Shown: piece after piece, positions 15,596 through 24,704 of the stretch
Position numbering within the stretch: the first letter of the stretch is position 1
Layout: every line of letters begins with the position of its first letter
From: DATAES01 sp963802415
GTDB taxonomy: Bacteria; Actinomycetota; Acidimicrobiia; Acidimicrobiales; JACDCH01
Assembly: GCA_963802415.1 (NCBI GenBank)
Contig: CAWDIH010000002.1
Coordinates: forward strand, 186,001-250,000
Reading direction: 5' to 3'
DNA: 64,000 nt
Made by a program: the position numbers and the translations under genes
Notes under the pieces: generated by a model
Seen by the model: the letters and a program-made list of their open reading frames with translations, nothing else
Told to the model about the DNA's origin: nothing
The model's database searches: none

Positions 15596-18559
15596 ATGCG
15601 CGCCGGAGACGAGATGCCACGCGGTGATCGTCGGTCACGCCGCCGCGAGCGCCGTCCCGGGCGCGGTCGGATCCTTCTGATCGTTGGCGCCGTCGCGCTT
15701 TTCATCTTCATAACGACGCTGCGCAGCATCGCGTCCTTCTACACCGACTATCTGTGGTTCCAGTCGGTGGGCCAGACCGGCGTCTGGCGAGGCGTGCTGG
15801 GAACGAAGATCGGGCTCGCGGTCGTGTTCATCGGTCTGTTCTTCGCCTTGATGTGGGTGAACTTGCTGATCGCAGACCGCCTGGCGCCGAAGTTCCGGCC
15901 TGCCGGGCCCGAAGAGGAGTTGATCGAGCGCTACCACGAGCTCGTCGGCCGCCGGCAGGGAGCACTGCGTATCGGGGTGTCGGCACTGTTCGCATTGATC
16001 GCGGGTGCCGGCGCGTCAGGCGAGTGGAACGAGTACTTGCTTTTCCGCAACCACCAGTCCTTCGGTGTCAAGGATCCCCAGTTCGACAAGGACATCGGCT
16101 TCTACGTGTTCCAGTTGCCGTTCCTGAATTGGATCGTCGGCTGGCTGTTCGCAGCTTTCGTGATCGTGTTCATCGTCACGGCGGTCGCGCATTACCTCAA
16201 CGGCGGCATCCGGGTGCAAACGCCGTTCCAACGGGTCACGCCACAAGTGAAGGCTCACTTGTCGGTGCTGCTTGCCGTCCTCGCGTTGGTGAAAGCGGCG
16301 GGCTACTACCTCCAGCAGTTCTCCCTTGCGACCTCGACGCGTGGGACCGTCGACGGGCCGACGTACACGGACGTGCACGCGCAGCTACCGGCCATTCGGT
16401 TGCTGTTGGTGATCTCGCTCTTCTCTGTTGCGCTGTTCCTCTACAACATCTTTCGGCGCGGCTGGGTGCTGCCCGTCCTCGGTGTCGGATTGTGGCTGTT
16501 CGTAGCAGTGGTCGCAGGCACGATCGTTCCCGCGTTCATCCAGAAGTTCCGAGTCGAGCCTTCCGAGTCGTCGAAGGAGCGGCCCTACATCGAACGGAAC
16601 ATCCAGGCCACCAAGGCGGCGATGAATCTCGACGGCGTCACGGTGAAGGACTTCGCGAACGACAACCAGCTGAACACACAAGCGATCGTGGACAACCAGA
16701 CCACGGTGCGGAACATCCGCCTGTGGGACCCGTCACCCAACATCTCGTTGAGGACGTATCAGACCCTTCAAGCGCTGAAGCCGTTCTACAAGATCGATGA
16801 CGTGGACGTCGACCGCTACGTCATCAACGGCGAGACGACCCAGGTGTTGCTGTCGTCGCGCGAGCTGAACACCGATGGCGTACCGCAGGCGTCGTGGGAG
16901 GGAACGCACCTCGCGTTCACGCACGGTTATGGTCTCGTGCTCGCGCCTTCGAACGCGCAGACACCCGAGGGTCAACCGAACTTCCTCGTGCAGGACATCC
17001 CGATCTCGAACACGACTGGCGTTCCGCTCGAACAGCCGGACATCTACTTCGGCGAGCATCTCGACGGCTACGTCATCCTCAACACGAAGCGAGAGGAGAT
17101 CGATTACCAGGACGCGAGCGGCAACAACGTCCCGACGACGTATTCGGGCCAAGACGGCATCAAGATGAGCTCGTTCATTCGTCGTGCGGCATTTGCGCTG
17201 CGGTTCGGTGACTTCAACCCGTTGGTCTCAGGCAACATCACGCCGTCGTCGAAGATCGTCATCAACCGCGACATCTACGCACGCGTAACCGCGATCGCGC
17301 CGTTCCTGTCGTGGGACTCTGACGCGTACCCCGTCATTCTCAACGGTCACACGCAGTGGATCATCGACGGGTACACGACGACAGATCACTACCCGTACTC
17401 GCAGCGCGCCACGACCGACGGCGGCGGTGGGCTGTCCGGGCAACGCTTCAACTACGTGCGCAACTCGGTGAAGGCCGTGATCGACGCGTACGACGGCACG
17501 ATCCGGCTGTTCATCGTCGACAAGGACGATCCGATCGCCAAGGCGTACTCGAAGGCCTTCCCGAACCTCTTTTCGAAGTCAGATCCGCCCCAGGATCTCG
17601 CCGCGCATTTCCGTTACCCGGAGGACCTGTTCCGCACGCAGACGAACATGTGGGGCCGGTACCACTTGGACAACCCCGACGCGTTCTACACGAACGCGAA
17701 CGCGTGGACGGTCGCACCAGACCCCGGAACCCAAACGCAGACCGGGGCAACCGTCACCACGGTCAATCCCGACACGCAGGTGCCGGTGTCTCCAACGGGG
17801 CGCATCCCGCCGTACTACGTGCAGTTGAGCCTGCCGGGCGAGGAGGAGCAAGGCTTCATGCTCTTCCGTCCGTTCGTGCCGACGCAGAACGCAAACCAGC
17901 AGATGACCGCGTTCATGGTCGCCAAGTCCGATCCCGGTCACTACGGCGAGCTCGAGACGTTCCAGATGCCGAGCAACAACCTGCCGCCGTCGCCCACGCT
18001 GGTGGCGAGCACGATGACGTCCGATCCGCAGGTCGCGGGTCTGCAGACGCTGCTCGGTGTGCGCGGTGGTGGGTCCGAAGTGCTCTTCGGCAACTTGATC
18101 GTCGTTCCGATCGAGCAGTCACTGTTGTATGTGAGACCCGTGTACGTGCAGACGACGGGTGAGAACAACCCGCCGCTGCTGCGCAAGGTGATCGTCCTCT
18201 ACCAGGGCCAAGTGCAGGTGGCCGACACGCTGCCGCAAGCGTTGCAACAGTTCCCCGCTTTCTCGAACTTGCCGCAACCCCAACAACCGGCCCAGCCGAC
18301 CCAGCCGGCGCAGCCGACGAGCCCGGCGCAGCCGACCCAGCCCACGCAACCCCCGTCGCAGTCGCCGACGCAGTTGCTCCAGCAGGCCCTCGAGGCGTTC
18401 ACGGCGGCGGACGCGGCGCTGAAGCAGAACCCGCCTGACTACAGCACCTACGGCCAGAAGCTCCAGCAGGCGGAGCAACTGGTCGCCCAAGCGCAGGGGC
18501 TACTTGGAGGCCCGACGACAACGATCCCGACCACGGTCCCAGGCGGAGGCTCCGCGTAG
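15596..18559 (+). CDS. UPF0182 family large membrane protein
   Basis: A 987-residue protein of the COG1615 family, typical of actinobacteria. An arginine-rich start is followed by about seven membrane helices within the first 330 residues, including FYTDYLWFQSVGQTGVW, which is a family signature. A large extracellular region follows with HGYGLVLAPSN, EQPDIYFGE and DPGHYGELETFQMP. The last 130 residues hold a proline, glutamine and threonine-rich stretch and a short helix. Function is unknown. The stop lies 64 bases before the initiator tRNA. It is the last gene of the core-like segment. Confidence 0.9.
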   Translation: MRAGDEMPRGDRRSRRRERRPGRGRILLIVGAVALFIFITTLRSIASFYTDYLWFQSVGQTGVWRGVLGTKIGLAVVFIGLFFALMWVNLLIADRLAPKFRPAGPEEELIERYHELVGRRQGALRIGVSALFALIAGAGASGEWNEYLLFRNHQSFGVKDPQFDKDIGFYVFQLPFLNWIVGWLFAAFVIVFIVTAVAHYLNGGIRVQTPFQRVTPQVKAHLSVLLAVLALVKAAGYYLQQFSLATSTRGTVDGPTYTDVHAQLPAIRLLLVISLFSVALFLYNIFRRGWVLPVLGVGLWLFVAVVAGTIVPAFIQKFRVEPSESSKERPYIERNIQATKAAMNLDGVTVKDFANDNQLNTQAIVDNQTTVRNIRLWDPSPNISLRTYQTLQALKPFYKIDDVDVDRYVINGETTQVLLSSRELNTDGVPQASWEGTHLAFTHGYGLVLAPSNAQTPEGQPNFLVQDIPISNTTGVPLEQPDIYFGEHLDGYVILNTKREEIDYQDASGNNVPTTYSGQDGIKMSSFIRRAAFALRFGDFNPLVSGNITPSSKIVINRDIYARVTAIAPFLSWDSDAYPVILNGHTQWIIDGYTTTDHYPYSQRATTDGGGGLSGQRFNYVRNSVKAVIDAYDGTIRLFIVDKDDPIAKAYSKAFPNLFSKSDPPQDLAAHFRYPEDLFRTQTNMWGRYHLDNPDAFYTNANAWTVAPDPGTQTQTGATVTTVNPDTQVPVSPTGRIPPYYVQLSLPGEEEQGFMLFRPFVPTQNANQQMTAFMVAKSDPGHYGELETFQMPSNNLPPSPTLVASTMTSDPQVAGLQTLLGVRGGGSEVLFGNLIVVPIEQSLLYVRPVYVQTTGENNPPLLRKVIVLYQGQVQVADTLPQALQQFPAFSNLPQPQQPAQPTQPAQPTSPAQPTQPTQPPSQSPTQLLQQALEAFTAADAALKQNPPDYSTYGQKLQQAEQLVAQAQGLLGGPTTTIPTTVPGGGSA

Positions 18560-18623
18560 GGCCCGGTCCGTCCGCGCCGCTGTTGGTCAGCCACGGGCCC
18601 ACTGGTAGGGTGTTCGCCTTCAC

Positions 18624-18700
<77 letters not shown>

Positions 18701-18713
18701 GTTGCGCTGGTCA

Positions 18714-18738
18714 GAGGCCCTCCCATCGGGAGGGCCTC
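18714..18738 (+). terminator. Hairpin terminator after tRNA-fMet
   Basis: A perfect inverted repeat, GAGGCCCTCCC and GGGAGGGCCTC with a three-base loop, 13 bases after the tRNA. No T run follows. Similar hairpins follow attachment copies 2 and 4, so each element brings a terminator for the rebuilt tRNA. Confidence 0.7.
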
Positions 18739-18756
18739 GGCGCGTTCAGCGAACTT

Positions 18757-18784
18757 GTCAAACATCCGTCAAACGAGGTTTGAC
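18757..18784. repeat. Arm-type repeats GTCAAAC, left end of element A
   Basis: GTCAAAC at 18757-18763 and 18768-18774, spaced 11 bases, then inverted GTTTGAC at 18778-18784. They lie 59 bases after the attachment core. The layout is the same as at 44809-44847, where the sequence is GTCACCA. Confidence 0.7.
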
Positions 18785-18861
18785 GAGCGTGTGACGAGAG
18801 TTGCACTCGAGGCGTGTTCGAGCATGTAGGTGCCCGCGAGCAACGTGCCTCGGCGGTAACT

Positions 18862-18882
18862 CGTCGGGTCGTGAACCCGACG
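18862..18882. repeat. Hairpin resembling the attachment core
   Basis: CGTCGGGT and ACCCGACG with loop CGTGA. The inner part, TCGGG then seven bases then CCCGA, has the same arms as the tRNA anticodon stem but another seven-base middle. The preceding bases (GGTAACTCG) are also close to the tRNA (GGTAGCTCG). A related hairpin lies at 44926-44942, at almost the same distance inside the next matching left end. Confidence 0.5.
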
Positions 18883-18986
18883 GCCAAGAGTGTCGCGGGT
18901 GCGTCGCAGCCGCGTCGCGCTGGTCATGCACAGATCCGTGCTGGGTACAGATGCGGCGCGGCGCCTCTGTTCTCATCATCGCTGGC

Positions 18987-19142
18987 ATGCGAGTGGTGGT
19001 CGTTGGTGCAGGGATCGGTGGCTTGGCGGTGGCGCTCCGTATGGGGCGAACGGGTCACGACGTCAGCGTGATCGATCGCGATCCACCGCCGCCGGCCGAT
19101 GCCTCGAGTGCGTTCGCCGGCTGGCGCCGGCGCAGCGTCCGG
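18987..19142 (+). pseudogene. FAD-dependent oxidoreductase, first 50 residues only
   Basis: From ATG 18987 the reading starts MRVVVVGAGIGGLAVALRMG, a Rossmann FAD-binding start with GxGxxG, and continues VSVIDRDPPPP to GWRRRSVR. At about residue 51 the similarity to the gene at 63517 stops and IS-transposase sequence begins in frame. The remaining gene is not found after the IS. This is therefore a truncated relic. The family is that of aromatic-ring monooxygenases and related flavoenzymes. Confidence 0.7.
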
Positions 19143-20016
19143 TTGCGGCGGCGGACCGAGGTGGCCAAAGAAGAGGTGTACGCCATCACCGCGGACATGG
19201 CCGGCCTCGCCGACGCCGCGGTCGGCGAGGCTCGAGCGGTGGTCCGCAACGCCCGTCGAGCCCTACGAATCAAGGGTTCCGAGGCGTCCAGCGCGGCCCG
19301 CGCCGCGGTGGCCGAGCTGGAACGGGTCGCCGATCTGGTCGAGCGGATCGCGGCGCAGACCCGCACCCGTCTAGGCGGTGAGCCCGTGCCCGGCGCGACG
19401 CGAATCGTGTCGCTGCACGACCCCGACGCCCGCCCGATCGTGAAGGGACGACTCGGTCGCCCCGTCGAGTTCGGCTACCTCGCCCAAGTCGTCGACAACC
19501 GCGACGGCATTGTCGTGGACCACAGCGTGCACGTCGGCAACCCGCCCGACGCGCCGCTGCTCGCTCCCGCCGTCCAACGCATCAAGGCTCGTTTCGGTCG
19601 CGCCCCGCGTGCAGTCGCCGCCGACCGCGGCTACGGCGAAGCGGCCGTCGACGACGCGCTCGACGTCCACTGGTGTGCAGCGAGTCGCCGTCCCTCGTCG
19701 CGGTCGACCGGGCGTCGCCCGCCAGACCATCGAGCGCGCTCGGCCGTTCCGACACCTCATCAAGTGGCGCACCGGCATCGAAGGTCGCATCAGCCACCTC
19801 AAACACAGCTACTGCTGGAACCGCACCCGACTCGACGGCATCGACGGCGCACGCACGTGGTGCGGACTCGGGGTGCTCGCCCACAACGCGGTCAAGATCG
19901 CCGCCCTCATCGACGAACTCGACCAGCGTCGAACCGAACGGTCAACCGCATCGAAGCCGACACCACGCTCGGGCGCGCCACCACGAGCCGGACCCCCTGT
20001 CGACCACGCTGCCTGA
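19143..20016 (+). mobile_element. IS transposase (DDE type, ISNCY/IS1182-like), 5'-truncated and frameshifted
   Basis: The reading begins within a relic FAD gene as RRTEVAKEEVYAITADMAGL. It has a helical middle, then FGYLAQVVDNRDGIVVDH and AADRGYGEAAVDDALD, which carry DDE-type active site residues. A frame change near 19675 leads to PFRHLIKWRTGIEGRISHLK and the end WCGLGVLAHNAVKIAAL, typical of such transposases. The normal start is missing. The exact IS family and its ends cannot be fixed by eye; no clear terminal repeats are seen. Confidence 0.7.
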
Positions 20017-20211
20017 CCGACCCTCCGCTCCTTCGTCGCGCCCGCTCCCGACAAATGAGCCCGAAAACAAAGGCTCAACCGAGCGAACCGGGCGACGACG
20101 ACACCGGCGACAGCACACATCGGCGAACACGCTCGACCTCGGCACCTACTTCTTCAGGTCGAAGTAGCTAGCGTCGGTATCCTGCGATCGATGCAAGGGA
20201 GGGGGAGCATC

Positions 20212-21210
20212 ATGCGGCGGATGCTCATTGTTGTGCTGTTGCCCATCGGGGTCGCGGCCATGCTTGGCGCAAGCCGTGCGAGCGGAGAGAACGCACCGAC
20301 CTGTTCTGGTCAGCGGGCGACGATCGTGGGCTCGGGGACGATCGACGGGACGGCGGGCGACGACGTAATCCTCGGCTCGATCGGAGCGGACACGATCGAC
20401 GGCAAGGACGGGAACGACTTGATCTGCGGGCTCGACGGAAGCGACCGCCTCACGGGCGGGCTGGGGAACGACAAGCTCGACGGCGGGGCGGGCGATGAGT
20501 TCATGCGAGGCGACGTCTTCAACCCCGGCGGCCACGCCGCCGGCGGCGGCGATGACTGGATCTACGGCGGACCCGGCAGCGACAGCGCTACCGGCGACAG
20601 CGTCGGCGCCACCGCGTCCGGCGGTGGGGACGACCACATGTTCGGCGGCGCCGGCGACGACTTCCTCGTCGGCGACTCGAATGCGTTCACCGGCGATGCG
20701 ACCGGCGCCGGCGACGACGTGCTCAAGGGAGGCCTTGGCGTAGACGAGTTGCGCGGCGACAGCAATTCAAGCGGGGGCAACGCGATCGGCAGCGGCGGCG
20801 ACGACGTCGTCGACCTGGGCGCCGACGGCGGTTTCTTCGCGATCGGCGATCACAACATCGCCAATCCCACCGCCGGCACCGCGATCGGCGCCGGCGACGA
20901 CCTGATCATCGGCGGGAGCGCCAGCGACATTCTCGTCGGCGACAGCTCCTCGACCGACACCGGGGTCACCGAGGCCGGCGACGACGTGATCAGGGGCCGC
21001 GGCGGAAACGACACGCTGTTCGGCGACAACAGTGACTTCGCGTTCACTCAGACCGTCGGGGGCGTGGGCGGCGATGACCGGCTCGAGGGTGACACGGGGG
21101 ACGACACGCTGTTCGCCGGCCCAGCGAACGACACGCTCGATGGCGGTCCCAACGCAGACAGTTGCAACGGCGAAGACGGAACCGACACCTTCGCCAGGTG
21201 CGAGAGGTGA
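20212..21210 (+). CDS. Secreted RTX-type calcium-binding repeat protein
   Basis: A 332-residue protein. The signal peptide is MRRMLIVVLLPIGVAAMLGA, cut near ASRASG. The rest is a chain of glycine- and aspartate-rich nonapeptides of the GGxGxDxUx type (GGLGNDKLDGGAGDEF, GGDDHMFGGAGDDFLVGD), the calcium beta-roll of hemolysin-type proteins. The repeats are often split by spacers with Asn or Ser. No catalytic domain is seen. RTX proteins of proteobacteria use a type I exporter with a C-terminal signal; here a Sec signal is present instead. Start ATG 20212 is set by GGGAGGGGGAG just upstream. It is intact, unlike most neighbours. Confidence 0.85.
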   Translation: MRRMLIVVLLPIGVAAMLGASRASGENAPTCSGQRATIVGSGTIDGTAGDDVILGSIGADTIDGKDGNDLICGLDGSDRLTGGLGNDKLDGGAGDEFMRGDVFNPGGHAAGGGDDWIYGGPGSDSATGDSVGATASGGGDDHMFGGAGDDFLVGDSNAFTGDATGAGDDVLKGGLGVDELRGDSNSSGGNAIGSGGDDVVDLGADGGFFAIGDHNIANPTAGTAIGAGDDLIIGGSASDILVGDSSSTDTGVTEAGDDVIRGRGGNDTLFGDNSDFAFTQTVGGVGGDDRLEGDTGDDTLFAGPANDTLDGGPNADSCNGEDGTDTFARCER

Positions 21211-21547
21211 CCGGGTCGCCATAGCCCGCGTCCCGGGTCTGTCGATGGCCCAAGGGCGAGGAACGTCGCCGTGCCGTGGTGGGCCGAACGCCACCTTCGC
21301 TTCGAGTACGCCTGAAAGTAGGGCCGACTTCGCTGCGTGAGAATCGGCGCTAATGCGTACCACGGGTTCCGGGATGCTTGGCGCCAGACCAGCAAGCCGG
21401 GGCCGGTGGCGGTTTGGAGTCGCGGTTTGCGACGGTCGGTTGTGCTGTGGGGGATCAGGCTGGGGTCGGCTTCGCCGGGGTGCAGTATTTCACCTGGGCA
21501 CCGTCGACGGCTCCCTGTGATTCGCGGCCACGCTCCACTTCGACCAC
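21211..21547. other. Gap without a recognised gene
   Basis: No convincing reading frame or RNA is seen between the RTX gene and the TetR remnant. It probably contains joined fragments from past insertions. Confidence 0.5.
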
Positions 21548-21646
21548 ACCGGGACCGGCTCCGCGACCGAGGCGCGAGACGTGCTCTGGACGTACAACTC
21601 TGCCGAGCTCTACAGGCTGCTCGTGATCGAGCGTCGTTGGTCGGCG
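21548..21646 (+). pseudogene. Fragment of a TetR-family regulator, C-terminal end
   Basis: A short stretch reads ATEARDVLWTYNSAELYRLL then VIERRWS, a pattern at the C-terminal end of many actinobacterial TetR regulators. No DNA-binding domain is upstream. The fragment runs directly into the ATPase gene, so the joint is a deletion scar. Confidence 0.45.
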
Positions 21647-21665
21647 ACTCCTCGAGGAGCGGCGA

Positions 21666-23651
21666 ATGGTGACGATCACGGGACCGCCAGGAGTCGGCAA
21701 GACGCGCCTTGCCGCAGCCATGAGCCGTGGAAGGAACGACGTGGCGTTCCTCGACCTGGCGGCTGTCGACGACTCCTCGATGGTCGGAGCCCGCTTGGCG
21801 GGCGCGCTCGGCGCCCAACCGGGCGGAAACGAGGACCCGCTCGACGCGGTGGTTCGCCAGCTCGGCGATGCGCCGGCGTTGGTCTTCATCGACAACTGCG
21901 AGCATCTCATAGAGGAGGCGGCGAGCGTCGTTGCTCGGGCGACCGCACGATGTGCTTCCCTCCGCGTCCTTGCGACCAGCCGCGAGCCCTTGGCGATCGA
22001 AGGCGAAGCCGTATGGCGCCTCGAACCCCTTGCCGAGGCCGCCGAGCTGTTCGTCGCTCGCGTGCGTGAAGCGAATCCTTCGACGGAGCTGTCGGCGGAT
22101 GATCCTCGGGTGCTCGCGATCTGTGACCGTCTCGACCATCTTCCGTTTGCTGTCGAGCTTGCCGCAGCGCAGGTGGGGCGGATGTCGTTGCACGACTTCA
22201 TTGAACGGCTCGATGATCAGATCGCACACCTCGAGAGCGCCCGTCGTGACGCGCCGAGCCGTCATCGCACGCTTCAGTCGGCGATCGAGTGGAGCGTGCG
22301 CCTGTTGGCGGACCGTGAGCAGGCAGCCTTCCGTCGTCTCGCGGTCATGCGCGGACCCTTCGACCTCGCGGCGGCGCAGGCTGTCTGCGCCGAGTCGGCG
22401 AGTGTGGTTGGCGCGCTTCGCGAGCGCTCGCTGCTGGCCCACGACGGCGACGCGGGCTCTGGCCGCTTTCGGATGCTCGAGACGATCCGCAGCTACGCCA
22501 TCGGCACGATGCATCCGGACGAGCGCGACGCGGCCGAAGAGGCACACGCACGGGCGTTCCAGGCTCGTGCTCGCGAGCGTGTTCCTGGAACGATGCGTAA
22601 CGTCGAATCGCTCGCAGGGATCGACGCGGACGCGGACAACTACCAGCTCGCCCTCGGTTGGCTAGCCGACCACGATCCGGCGAGCGCGTTGAGCGTCGCC
22701 GTCGATCTCGAAGCGCTCTGGATTGCGCGGCTGTCGACACCGGCGGGCGCCCGGGTGCTCGCCGCGATCGTCGACGCCGCCAGAGACGCACCCACACGGC
22801 TCAGGGCTCTCGGCCTTGTGATCCTCGCCGAGGTGTACCGAACCGCCGGAATGATCGGCGAGGCGCGCCGTGCTGCCGAGGAGAGCATCGAGCTCGGCGG
22901 CGCCGAAGTACGACGTGCGCACATGTCCGGGGCGATCCTGCTAGGGCAGATCCTCGCGATGCAGGGTGAGCTCGCGGCCGCCGAGCGGCTCTTCGAGGAC
23001 AGCCTCGACGCGAGCCGCGTCCGCGGCGACCTGGCCGAGGTCGCGTTCTCCTTGCGCGAGCTGGCGAACATCGCACTCCAGAGCAATCGGCCGGACGATG
23101 CGGTCGACCCCCTCGAGGAAGCGTGCGCCGTCGTGCGCACAAGCGAGGAGACTCGATGGATGGACGGCTTGCTGGCGGCAGATCGCGCTCGGGTCGCCTT
23201 CGCACAAGGTCCCTATAAGGACGCGCGGCTCGGGTACGAGATGAGCATGGCCCGTGCGCACCAGTTCGGGATTGTGTCGGCGATCGCTGGCTGCGGCTTG
23301 GGCCTCGCTTGAGTTGAACGGACCACCGGCTCGCCTGAGCAGGCGCGGGCGCTCCTCCGCGAGTCACTTCGCATGTTTCGCGACCAGGGTGATGCCGGCG
23401 GTCTCGCGCACGCCTTCGTCGAGGCGGCTTTGCTGCACTCGCGGGCTGGCGCGCACGACCACGCGATCCAGCTGCTCGCGGCTGCCGACGCATCCCGTGA
23501 GCGGATCGGCATCGTGACACCCGGAAGCGAGCAGCGCTCGATCAGCGACGCCCGTGCTGCCGCCGGCGTCGCCCTCGGCGCCGAGACGGTCGCCCGGCAT
23601 GCAGCGCTCGGCCGGACCTTGACCGTGGATGACGTCGTTGCCTTGGTCTGA
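21666..23651 (+). pseudogene. LuxR/AfsR-type regulatory ATPase, broken by in-frame TGA at 23310
   Basis: The reading begins MVTITGPPGVGKTRLAAAM with a P-loop at residues 6-13, then a Walker B-like VFIDNCEHL and TSREPLAIEGEAVWRLEPL, the NTPase pattern of large actinobacterial regulators. HRTLQSAIEWSVRLL and TPR-like helices follow. At 23310-23312 a TGA interrupts the frame after CGLGLA, and the same frame then continues (SPEQARALLRESLRMFRD) to 23651. The N-terminal part is lost: only LLEERR remains before the ATPase, joined to a TetR remnant. No DNA-binding domain is present. No selenocysteine element is seen, so this is a nonsense break. The gene is most likely dead. Confidence 0.75.
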
Positions 23652-23785
23652 CCGCCCCGCTCGCCCCGAGACGCGACTTCTTGACGAGCCCCGGGGTCTG
23701 GTGACGGTTCCTTCTCTTGAGAGGATGGAGCGATGTCGTCACGCCCGAAGTCGCGGCAGCGCCGAGCCGTACGTGAGCTTGAGCT

Positions 23786-24168
23786 GTGACCCGTCCGTTG
23801 CCCCTGCGATCGGAGCAGCCGCCCGACGACGCGACCGTCGTGCTCCGAGCCGGCCTGATGCGCGGGGAGAGCCTGCGACGTGCGGCCGAGCGAACCTTCG
23901 CGCTCTACGCAGTGCACGGGATCTCAGTTGAAGGCGTGATCGACACGACGGTGCAAGAGGCGTGCCGAAGCGAGCGCATCGTCGGGTACGGCCAGATCCG
24001 TCTGTCCACGTTCGGCCGCGTCCGCAGACAGGGTTCGCGCTCCTCGCGACGTTCGACCATCCCCACTTCACCCTCGTGCTCGCCGACGTGAGCGAGCTCA
24101 CGCTCGCCCGGCTCGATCGCTGCTTCGACCCGCCGATCGCCAACCCTGGTCGAGGACCCGAGCGGTAG
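23786..24168 (+). pseudogene. Conserved hypothetical protein of a two-gene cassette, frameshifted near 24030
   Basis: From GTG 23786 the protein reads VVLRAGLMRGESLRRAAER and then RIVGYGQIRLSTFGRVRRQ. After a one-base shift near 24030 it continues GFALLATFDHPHFTLVLADV to the end at 24168. I recall similar proteins of about 125 residues with the same LRAGLM start and a phase-like HFxVVLxD end in actinobacterial islands, always before a small acidic partner like the next gene. No function is known. The break may be a read error. Confidence 0.6.
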
Positions 24169-24197
24169 CCTTAGACGAACGGGAAGGAGGAACCGCT

Positions 24198-24443
24198 GTG
24201 CCTGACACCTATGACATCGCCGTCGACTTCATGGACATGACCAATGACCGGCACCTCTGGGCGCGAGCGGCCGACACTCGCCCGGGGTTCGAGGCCGTCG
24301 CCGGCAAGCACGCCATCGTGGGTGACGACGACGCTGACCCCCGCGTCGCTCGGATCGTCGCCATCGACGCCGAGGGAAACCTCGAGCTCGAGATCCTCCC
24401 CGGCGCCGTGGAAGCGCATCTCGACCTGCTCGCCCGAGCATGA
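24198..24443 (+). CDS. Small acidic partner protein of the two-gene cassette
   Basis: An 81-residue acidic protein. It begins DTYDIAVDFMDMTNDR, and the end reads IDAEGNLELEILPGAVEAHL, a beta-rich pattern. The GTG start at 24198 has AAGGAGG nine bases upstream. It follows the previous gene by 29 bases. The pair looks like a toxin-antitoxin or target-immunity arrangement by size and charge, but no known family matches. Confidence 0.6.
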   Translation: MPDTYDIAVDFMDMTNDRHLWARAADTRPGFEAVAGKHAIVGDDDADPRVARIVAIDAEGNLELEILPGAVEAHLDLLARA

Positions 24444-24489
24444 CCGAGAGCACGTCCTGGTCGGCGGAGGCTCCGGTCGGCGCGAACGT

Positions 24490-24508
24490 GTCAAACAACT
24501 TGTCAAAC
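24490..24508. repeat. Arm-type repeats GTCAAAC, right end of element A
   Basis: GTCAAAC at 24490-24496 and 24502-24508, 12 bases apart and about 120 bases before attachment core 2. They match the repeats after the tRNA at 18757, which supports element A as one unit. Confidence 0.7.
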
Positions 24509-24626
24509 GAACTACGACGCACGGCCCGGCATGACGCCGCACGAAGGGCCGACAGAAGCGACTCTGACCTGCATGAGGACGGACGTAGGCGGACCAGGCA
24601 ACACCCACCCGAACCCCGTTCGTCCG

Positions 24627-24670
24627 GCTCATAACCCGAAGGTCGCGGGTTCAAATCCCGCCCCCGCCAC
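24627..24670 (+). repeat. Attachment core copy 2
   Basis: An exact copy of the 44-base tRNA-fMet 3' segment. The base after it is G rather than C, so CCA is not kept. It separates element A from element B. Confidence 0.95.
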
Positions 24671-24676
24671 GAATGG

Positions 24677-24704
24677 CCCTGGTCAGAGCATTGCTCGGCC
24701 AGGG
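24677..24704 (+). terminator. Hairpin after attachment core 2
   Basis: CCCTGG and CCAGGG with an inner GAGC/GCTC stem, then TCTTTC. It holds GGTCAGAG 11 bases after the core, exactly as after the tRNA. It overlaps the integrase stop at 24683. Confidence 0.6.

Noticed and set aside
18280..18360. Repeat array in the proline-glutamine tail of the UPF0182 gene
   Set aside because: A coding low-complexity repeat, not a CRISPR or tandem DNA element; spacers and fixed repeats are absent.
18801..20171. One 456-codon fusion of FAD enzyme and transposase
   Set aside because: The join is in frame by chance; the FAD part stops where it departs from the copy at 63517, and the transposase later changes frame.
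23310..23312. TGA as selenocysteine codon in the ATPase gene
   Set aside because: The residue is not at an active site, no hairpin of the needed kind follows, and family members have no Sec there.
24229..24654. Reading frame on the minus strand starting MNPRPSGYEP
   Set aside because: It is the reverse of the tRNA 3' end, a common false protein. The same appears at 40328-40618 and 44568-44816 for attachment copies 3 and 4.
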